64,000 nt of DNA from Sphingopyxis panaciterrae (GTDB lineage Bacteria > Pseudomonadota > Alphaproteobacteria > Sphingomonadales > Sphingomonadaceae): positions 372,001 through 436,000 of the forward strand of contig NZ_JAASQN010000003.1 in the NCBI RefSeq assembly GCF_011762125.1. Direction: 5' to 3'. The notes beneath the pieces are model-generated. The model saw only the letters and a list, made by a program, of their open reading frames with translations. It made no database searches and had not been told where the DNA came from. The number at the start of each line of letters is the position of its first letter. Position 1 is the stretch's first letter. The position numbers were made by a program, and so were the translations under genes. Below are positions 58,721-64,000 of the stretch, in pieces.

Positions 58721-58858
58721 CGTCGCCCCCGCGAAGGAGTGAAGGGTCGGTTTGTCCCCCGGACAACCCTGGACATGCCGGGGGCATGTCCACCCTTAAC
58801 TGGTCGTAGCCGGCCTTGCACAATGCTGCCAGCGGCCCCCGCCTTCGCGGGGGCGACG
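58721..58858. repeat. palindromic element with a second palindrome nested in it
   Basis: The ends CGTCGCCCCCGCGAAGG and GCCTTCGCGGGGGCGACG are the same arms as at 11348-11425, but about 100 bp lie between them. That inner part contains separate hairpins (GGACATGCCGGGGGCATGTC region, and TTGTCCCCCGGACAA). It is in the zwf-edd gap. Confidence 0.7.
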
Positions 58859-58868
58859 GGAAATATTG

Positions 58869-60710
58869 ATGACTGATCTCCACCCCACCATCGCCGCGGT
58901 CACCGACCGCATCGTCGCGCGCAGCGCGCCGCGCCGCGCCGCCTATCTCGACCTGATGGAACGCCAGCGCGACGCCGGCACCAACCGCGGGAACCTGTCG
59001 TGCGGCAACCTCGCGCACGGTTTCGCGGCGTCGGGCGACGACAAACCGGTGATCCGCACCGGCGCGGCGATGAACATCGGCATTGTCACCAGCTACAACG
59101 ACATGCTGTCGGCGCATCAGCCCTATGGCCGCTATCCCGAACAGATCAAACTTTTCGCGCGCGAGGTCGGGGCGACGGCGCAGGTCGCCGGCGGCGTTCC
59201 CGCGATGTGCGATGGCGTGACGCAGGGCCAGGCCGGCATGGACCTGTCCTTGTTCAGCCGCGACAATATCGCGCAGGGCACCGCGATCGCGCTCAGCCAC
59301 GCGATGTTCGAAGGCGTGGCTCTGCTCGGCATCTGCGACAAGATCGTCCCCGGCCTGTTGATCGGGGCACTGCGTTTCGGCCATCTGCCGCAGATCCTTG
59401 TCCCCGCCGGACCGATGCCCTCGGGCCTCGCGAACAAGGAAAAGCAGCGCGTCCGCCAGCTTTACGCCGAGGGCAAGGTCGGGCGCGACGAACTGCTCGA
59501 GGCCGAGGCGGCGAGCTATCATGGCGCGGGCACCTGTACCTTCTATGGCACCGCGAACAGCAACCAGATGATGATGGAGCTGATGGGGCTGCATATCCCC
59601 GGCAGCGCCTTCGTTAACCCGGGTACCAAGTTGCGGCAGGAACTGACGCGCGCCGCGACGCACCGGCTGACGCGCATCGGCTGGGACGGCGACGATTACC
59701 GCCCGTTGGCGCGCTGCATCGACGAAAAGGCGATCGTCAACGCGGCGATCGGCCTGCTCGCGACCGGCGGCTCGACCAACCACGCGATCCATCTGCCCGC
59801 GATCGCGCGCGCGGCGGGGATCGTCATCGACTGGCAGGACTTCGACGAGCTCAGCCATGCGGTGCCGCTGCTCGCGCGCGTCTATCCGAACGGCGCGGGC
59901 GACGTGAACAATTTCCACGCCGCGGGCGGGATCGGCTTTGTGGTGCGCGAGTTGCTCGACGCGGGGCTGCTGCATGGCGACCTGCTGACCGTCGGCGGGA
60001 CGATGGCCGATTATGCCGGCGAAGCCGTGCTGGTCGACGACGAGCTCCACTGGCAGGCCGCGCCCGCGACAAGCCGCGACGACAATATGCTGCGCCCGGT
60101 CGCGGCGCCCTTTTCGCCCGACGGCGGCATGCGCCTGCTCGCAGGCAACCTCGGCCGCGCGATCATCAAGACCAGCGCGGTCGCCGAGGATCGCTGGACG
60201 ATCGAGGCGCCGTGCCGGATCTTTGACGACCAGAATCAGGTGCTGACCGCATTCAAGGCGGGCGAGCTCGAGCGTGACGTCGTCGTCGTCGTCCGCTTTC
60301 AGGGACCGCGCGCGAACGGCATGCCCGAATTGCACAAGCTGACGCCGGCCTTGGGCGTGCTGCAGGACAAGGGCTATCGCGTCGCGCTGCTCACCGATGG
60401 GCGCATGTCGGGCGCGAGCGGCAAGGTGCCCGCGGTGATCCATTTGTCGCCCGAAGCCTTGCCCGGCCCCGAAGGGGTCAGCGGTCCGCTTGCCTACCTC
60501 AAGGACGGCGACCTCGTCCGCGTGTGCGCGGTGAAGGGGGAGGTCATGGCGCTCGTCGAAGAAGCCGAATGGTCCGCGCGGACGCCAGCTATCGCACCGC
60601 CCCCGGCGCTCGGTGTCGGGCGCGAGCTGTTCGCGCTGTTCCGTCATCACGCCGACGAAGCCGAAAAGGGCGGGTCGGCGATGCTGGCGGCGATGGAAGC
60701 GGTCATCTGA
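58869..60710 (+). CDS. edd: 6-phosphogluconate dehydratase
   Basis: 613 residues, family norm. Cys motifs for the [4Fe-4S] cluster are visible: [19 protein letters not shown] and [23 protein letters not shown] and [11 protein letters not shown] are also conserved. It dehydrates 6-phosphogluconate to KDPG. It starts right after the palindromic element whose end provides GGCGACGGG. pgl is not found between zwf and edd. eda follows after a 99-bp spacer. Confidence 0.97.
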   Translation: MTDLHPTIAAVTDRIVARSAPRRAAYLDLMERQRDAGTNRGNLSCGNLAHGFAASGDDKPVIRTGAAMNIGIVTSYNDMLSAHQPYGRYPEQIKLFAREVGATAQVAGGVPAMCDGVTQGQAGMDLSLFSRDNIAQGTAIALSHAMFEGVALLGICDKIVPGLLIGALRFGHLPQILVPAGPMPSGLANKEKQRVRQLYAEGKVGRDELLEAEAASYHGAGTCTFYGTANSNQMMMELMGLHIPGSAFVNPGTKLRQELTRAATHRLTRIGWDGDDYRPLARCIDEKAIVNAAIGLLATGGSTNHAIHLPAIARAAGIVIDWQDFDELSHAVPLLARVYPNGAGDVNNFHAAGGIGFVVRELLDAGLLHGDLLTVGGTMADYAGEAVLVDDELHWQAAPATSRDDNMLRPVAAPFSPDGGMRLLAGNLGRAIIKTSAVAEDRWTIEAPCRIFDDQNQVLTAFKAGELERDVVVVVRFQGPRANGMPELHKLTPALGVLQDKGYRVALLTDGRMSGASGKVPAVIHLSPEALPGPEGVSGPLAYLKDGDLVRVCAVKGEVMALVEEAEWSARTPAIAPPPALGVGRELFALFRHHADEAEKGGSAMLAAMEAVI

Positions 60711-60714
60711 TTTC

Positions 60715-60792
60715 CGTCATCCCGGCGAAGGCCGGATCTCGACGGCAGTGCAAAACGCAAACGATGAGATCCCGGCCTTCGCCGGGATGACG
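60715..60792. repeat. 78-bp palindromic element between edd and eda
   Basis: CGTCATCCCGGCGAAGGCCGG at the left and CCGGCCTTCGCCGGGATGACG at the right are exact complements over about 20 bp. The loop of about 36 bp is unique. Same family as 36893-36921 and 8079-8105. Confidence 0.8.
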
Positions 60793-60809
60793 AGAAAGAG
60801 AAGCGAGTA

Positions 60810-61433
60810 ATGAGCGACCATAGCATCGACCGGATCATGCGCCTCGCGCCCGTCATCCCGGTGATCGTCATCGACCGCGTCGAAGATGCGGTGCCGATGG
60901 CCGGGGCGCTCGTCGCGGGCGGGCTCAAGGTGCTTGAGGTGACCATGCGTACCCCAGCTGCGCTCGATGCGATCAGGGCGATGAAGGCGGTACCGGGCGC
61001 GGTCGTGGGTGCGGGGACGGTGCTCAACCCCGTCATGCTGAATGCAGCGATCGACGCGGGTGCCGAATTCATCGTCTCGCCGGGTCTCACCGACAGCCTT
61101 GGCGAAGCGGCGGTGGCGAGTGGTATCCCCTTCCTTCCCGGCATCGCCAATGCGGGCGATATCATGCGGGGATTGGACCTCGGCCTTGAACGCTTCAAAT
61201 TCTTCCCGGCGGCGACGAGCGGCGGCATCCCCGCACTGAAGGCGCTCGCGGGCCCCTTCGGCCGGGCGCGCTTCTGCCCCACCGGCGGGATCAGCGCCGC
61301 GACCGCACCCGAATGGCTCGCGCTCGAAGCGGTACTCTGTGTCGGCGGCAGCTGGGTCGTCCCGGCGGGGCCGCTCGATCCGGTGCGGATCGAGGCTTTG
61401 GCCCGCGAAGCGTCTGCGCTTTCGGGCCATTGA
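60810..61433 (+). CDS. eda: KDPG aldolase (2-dehydro-3-deoxyphosphogluconate aldolase)
   Basis: 207 residues. The N-terminal V-I-P-V-I-V-I and L-K-V-L-E-V-T-M-R-T-P-A-A block carries the substrate Glu; the Schiff-base Lys lies in R-F-K-F-F-P-A-A and F-C-P-T-G-G-I is the phosphate loop. It cleaves KDPG to pyruvate and glyceraldehyde 3-phosphate. It completes the pathway with zwf and edd. Glucokinase, often in this cluster, is absent here. Confidence 0.97.
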   Translation: MSDHSIDRIMRLAPVIPVIVIDRVEDAVPMAGALVAGGLKVLEVTMRTPAALDAIRAMKAVPGAVVGAGTVLNPVMLNAAIDAGAEFIVSPGLTDSLGEAAVASGIPFLPGIANAGDIMRGLDLGLERFKFFPAATSGGIPALKALAGPFGRARFCPTGGISAATAPEWLALEAVLCVGGSWVVPAGPLDPVRIEALAREASALSGH

Positions 61434-61502
61434 TAAACCCCATCTTTACTGCCATCGTGCACGGGAAAGGCGGTAATATAGCCGCTGGTGGGGAGGGTGC
61501 GC

Positions 61503-63083
61503 GTGCCGAGGCCGCAACCGCATTTGGAAGAAGTGCTCGCGTCCGAACCCGGACCGCATATCGCCGCGCTGTTCGATTTCGACGGGACGATCATCTCGGG
61601 CTATTCGGCGACCGCGATGCTGCGCGAGAAATTCCAGCGCCGCGAAATGTCGGTCGAGGAAATCGCCGAGACCGCGCAGGTCGTCGCGCAGCATAGCCTT
61701 GGCCAGCTCGGCTTTTCGGGGCTGATGTCGGCCGCCGCCAAATTCATGAAGGGCGTCGAGGAGGAAAGCTTCATCGCGTTCGGCGAGGAACTCTACAAGA
61801 AGCATATCGCGCGGAAAATCTATCCCGAGACGCGCGCGATCATCGAGGCGCATCAGGCGAAGGGGCACCGCGTCGCGATCATCTCGTCGGCGACGATCTA
61901 CCAGATCGAACCGACCGCGCGCGACCTTGGCATCACCGACATCAAATGCTCGGCCTATGAGATCGAGGACGGCGTCTTTACCGGTGACATCATCCGGCCG
62001 CTGTGTTTCGGCGAGGGCAAGGTACTCGCCGCCGAGGAACTGGCCGCGGAGTACGGCCTCGATCTCGACCAGAGCTTTTTCTATTCGGACAGCGACGACG
62101 ATATCGAATTGCTCGAACGCGTCGGCAAACCGCGCCCGCTCAATCCGAATATGAAGCTGAAAGGCATTGCCGACGAGCGCAACTGGCCGGTGCAGCGTTT
62201 CGCGAGCCGCGGCACGCCGTCGTGGATCGACTATACGCGCACCATCTATGCCACCGGCTCGCTGGTCGGCGCCTTCGCGGCAGGGCTGCCGATCTGGGCG
62301 CTGACCCGCTCGCAGCGCGAGGCGGCTAATTTCTCGATCGGGCTGTTCGGCGACTTCGCGACCGCGATCACCGGGGTCGAACTGGAGGTCGAGGACGAGC
62401 GCCACCTGTGGTCGTCGCGCCCCTGCGTCTTCATCTTCAATCATCAGAGCAAGGCGGATGTGATGATCCTCGCCAAGCTCATCCGCCGCGACATGGGCGG
62501 GGTGGGGAAGAAGGAAATCCGCGACATCCCCATCCTCGGCAAGCTGATGGAATGGGGCGGCACCGTCTTCGTCGACCGCGCCGACGGCAAGAGCGCAATC
62601 AAGGCGATGGAGCCGCTGGTCGACGCGATCCGCGAAGAAGGCAAGTCGATCTGCATCTCGCCCGAGGGCACGCGCAGCCTGACCCCCAAGCTCGAACCCT
62701 TCAAGAAGGGCGCCTTCCACCTTGCGATGCAGGCGGGCGTCCCGATCGTCCCGATCGTCATTCACAACGCGACCGACGTCGCGCCGAAGAACGAGTTCGT
62801 GATGCGCCCGGCAACGGTACGCGTTACCGTGCTGCCGCCGGTCGACACCTCGAAATGGAGCGTCCGGACGATGAACAGTCACGTCCGCGACGTCCGCAAC
62901 ATGTTCCTGCGTACGCTCGGGCAAGCGGAGGAAAGCGCCGCGGAATCGGTGGCGACCGAAGCCGCTCCGCCTCAAAATGGCGGCGAAAAGCCGGCGCCAA
63001 AGAAGGCCAGCGCGAAGAAGCCGCCGGCAAAAAAGAAACCGCCTGCAAAGAAGGTTGCGACCCGCAAGGGAAGGGCTGGCTAG
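61503..63083 (+). CDS. HAD-IB phosphatase fused to 1-acylglycerol-3-phosphate acyltransferase
   Basis: 526 residues in two enzymes. Residues 20-225 are a HAD-IB phosphatase with F-D-F-D-G-T-I at the nucleophile motif and Y-S-D-S-D-D-D-I as motif IV. Residues about 270-470 are a PlsC-type acyltransferase with N-H-Q-S-K-A-D (H-x4-D), F-V-D-R and E-G-T-R-S. A lysine/proline-rich tail (about 480-526, K-K-P-P-A-K-K-K) follows. GTG 61503 is chosen for GGGAGG six bases upstream; GTG 61488 is possible. The same HAD-AGPAT fusion occurs in mycobacteria beside plsB2. Confidence 0.88.
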   Translation: MPRPQPHLEEVLASEPGPHIAALFDFDGTIISGYSATAMLREKFQRREMSVEEIAETAQVVAQHSLGQLGFSGLMSAAAKFMKGVEEESFIAFGEELYKKHIARKIYPETRAIIEAHQAKGHRVAIISSATIYQIEPTARDLGITDIKCSAYEIEDGVFTGDIIRPLCFGEGKVLAAEELAAEYGLDLDQSFFYSDSDDDIELLERVGKPRPLNPNMKLKGIADERNWPVQRFASRGTPSWIDYTRTIYATGSLVGAFAAGLPIWALTRSQREAANFSIGLFGDFATAITGVELEVEDERHLWSSRPCVFIFNHQSKADVMILAKLIRRDMGGVGKKEIRDIPILGKLMEWGGTVFVDRADGKSAIKAMEPLVDAIREEGKSICISPEGTRSLTPKLEPFKKGAFHLAMQAGVPIVPIVIHNATDVAPKNEFVMRPATVRVTVLPPVDTSKWSVRTMNSHVRDVRNMFLRTLGQAEESAAESVATEAAPPQNGGEKPAPKKASAKKPPAKKKPPAKKVATRKGRAG

Positions 63084-63086
63084 CCG

Positions 63087-64000
63087 GTGGCCGACGGAAC
63101 GCCCCGCACTTCGATCATGGCGGAGGATGCGGCCGACCGGCTCTATATCATCGACGCGCGCAACCGGGTCGAGCGGCGCATTTTGCTCGACTGGATCCAC
63201 GCCACCTCGGGTGACCGCGAGCCCGAATGGGCCAGCCTGTCGATCGCCGATGGCGACCATGCGCTCCATCTCGACACGCTGAAGGCGCGGCTCGCTGGCG
63301 CGTCCGGCCGGCAGGTCGTGCCGCTGCGCGTCGCGTGGCGCATCCCCAATTTCGAACGCGACCGCGCGCTTAAATTCCGTCACCTGATCTTCGGCGACCC
63401 ACGCCAGCCGGGACCGCTACGCTCGCAGTTCATTCTGTGGCGCGACCGCCGCCGGGCGCAGATTCTCGTCGGCGAGGCGGCGACGCAATCGGTGCTCAAG
63501 ACGCGCTTTCTGGCGCAGACGGGCGGCGGCGACGGCAGCGAGGACGGCGGCGCCGAATATGCGGGTTTCGTCGCGCGGCAGGCGGGGCTCGCGCTCGACG
63601 TCGCCGAACGCGGCATCAGGGGCAGCCGCTACAAGGTGCCGCGCTTCGTCGCCGATGGCCTGCGCACCAGCCCGAAATTCCGCGCCGCGCTCGCCGAGCT
63701 TTCCGAAGCGGTCGGCCGCCCGGTCGGCGATCTGTACCGCGAGGCGCGGCCGCTGATGAAGGAGGTCATCGCGCGGCCGAGTGCGCTCTTCCTCGATCTT
63801 CGCGCCAAGCTCGACCGTATGATGTTCGGCGGCTACGCGCCCGAAATGGAGGCCGATGCCGCCGAGATCGCGAAGCTTCGGTCGGTCCTGCGCGAGCATC
63901 CGACGTGCATCCTCTTCACCCACAAGACCTATATCGACGGCGCGACCCCCAGCCGGCTGACTTATGACAACGACATGCCGATGCTGCACCTTTTCGGCGG
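63087..64000 (+). CDS. PlsB-like glycerol-3-phosphate acyltransferase, 3' truncated by window edge
   Basis: The first 304 residues are visible, from GTG 63087 (ATG 63117 is an alternative). The sequence runs L-D-L-R-A-K-L-D-R-M-M-F-G-G-Y then I-L-F-T-H-K-T-Y-I-D, whose H-x4-D is the acyltransferase catalytic motif, followed by N-D-M-P-M-L-H-L-F-G-G as in PlsB proteins. It would acylate glycerol 3-phosphate at position 1. It lies three bases after the AGPAT fusion, which would acylate position 2, so the pair can make phosphatidic acid. The end of the gene is outside the window. Confidence 0.82.
   Translation, partial: MADGTPRTSIMAEDAADRLYIIDARNRVERRILLDWIHATSGDREPEWASLSIADGDHALHLDTLKARLAGASGRQVVPLRVAWRIPNFERDRALKFRHLIFGDPRQPGPLRSQFILWRDRRRAQILVGEAATQSVLKTRFLAQTGGGDGSEDGGAEYAGFVARQAGLALDVAERGIRGSRYKVPRFVADGLRTSPKFRAALAELSEAVGRPVGDLYREARPLMKEVIARPSALFLDLRAKLDRMMFGGYAPEMEADAAEIAKLRSVLREHPTCILFTHKTYIDGATPSRLTYDNDMPMLHLFG

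Overview
The window is a high-GC chromosomal segment of an alphaproteobacterium, most likely a sphingomonad close to Sphingopyxis. Pointers are the complete Entner-Doudoroff genes zwf-edd-eda, Coq7-type ubiquinone hydroxylase, a CarO-less TonB receptor family typical of the group, DUF4166/DCC proteins, an ahpCF pair, and many short GC-rich intergenic palindromes. No phage, plasmid or CRISPR genes are visible. Genus assignment is inference from gene content, not a database result.

Layout. 1-7971 (+): a partial SH3-domain protein, then a GbsR/MarR-type regulator heading an operon with two DUF4166 proteins and a DCC thiol oxidoreductase, a secreted prolyl oligopeptidase, an EEP-fold hydrolase and free-methionine-sulfoxide reductase. 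8429-10766 (+): three secreted glycine-rich envelope proteins. 10849-13460 (-): rpsM-rpsK-rpoA-rplQ, detached from secY/adk. 13650-24452 (-): inositol-monophosphatase-like enzyme and TldE, then a long colinear block proA - RHH/RelE toxin-antitoxin - nadD - rsfS - rlmH - EnvC-like - ctpA - dsbB - coq7. 24529-29192 (+): DUF3667 protein, PhoD phosphatase and an ArsR-SRPBCC-DUF1801 cassette. 29404-31891: a low-GC orphan, enoyl-CoA hydratase and purC. 32016-39946: diguanylate cyclase, M16 protease, bfr/bfd iron storage, purS-purQ and a queuosine-precursor transporter. 40021-40097: tRNA-Arg(TCT). 40206-46532: RidA, aminotransferase, TonB receptor, and a PepSY/response regulator/kinase operon. 46689-53161: LysR-DHA2-HlyD-OMF tripartite pump and a divergent MFS exporter. 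53284-57125: ahpC-ahpF and glpD. 57247-61433: zwf, edd, eda. 61503-64000: HAD-acyltransferase fusion and a partial PlsB-like acyltransferase.

How the genes work together. Central sugar catabolism (zwf-edd-eda) lies beside glycerol-phosphate handling (glpD, PlsC-like, PlsB-like). Redox defence is spread over ahpCF, fRMsr, bfr/bfd and dsbB. Purine synthesis genes purC and purSQ are present but split by about 6 kb of unrelated genes.

The most interesting structure is regulatory and repetitive. Three small regulators (GbsR-like, the RHH antitoxin, ArsR) each have a sigma70-type promoter merged with a near-perfect palindrome, and two of these predict leaderless mRNAs. ahpC has a perfect 10-bp hairpin burying its ribosome binding site. 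At least eight dispersed palindromic elements, including a nearly identical 92/93-bp pair and one nested insertion, sit between genes and often inside operons.
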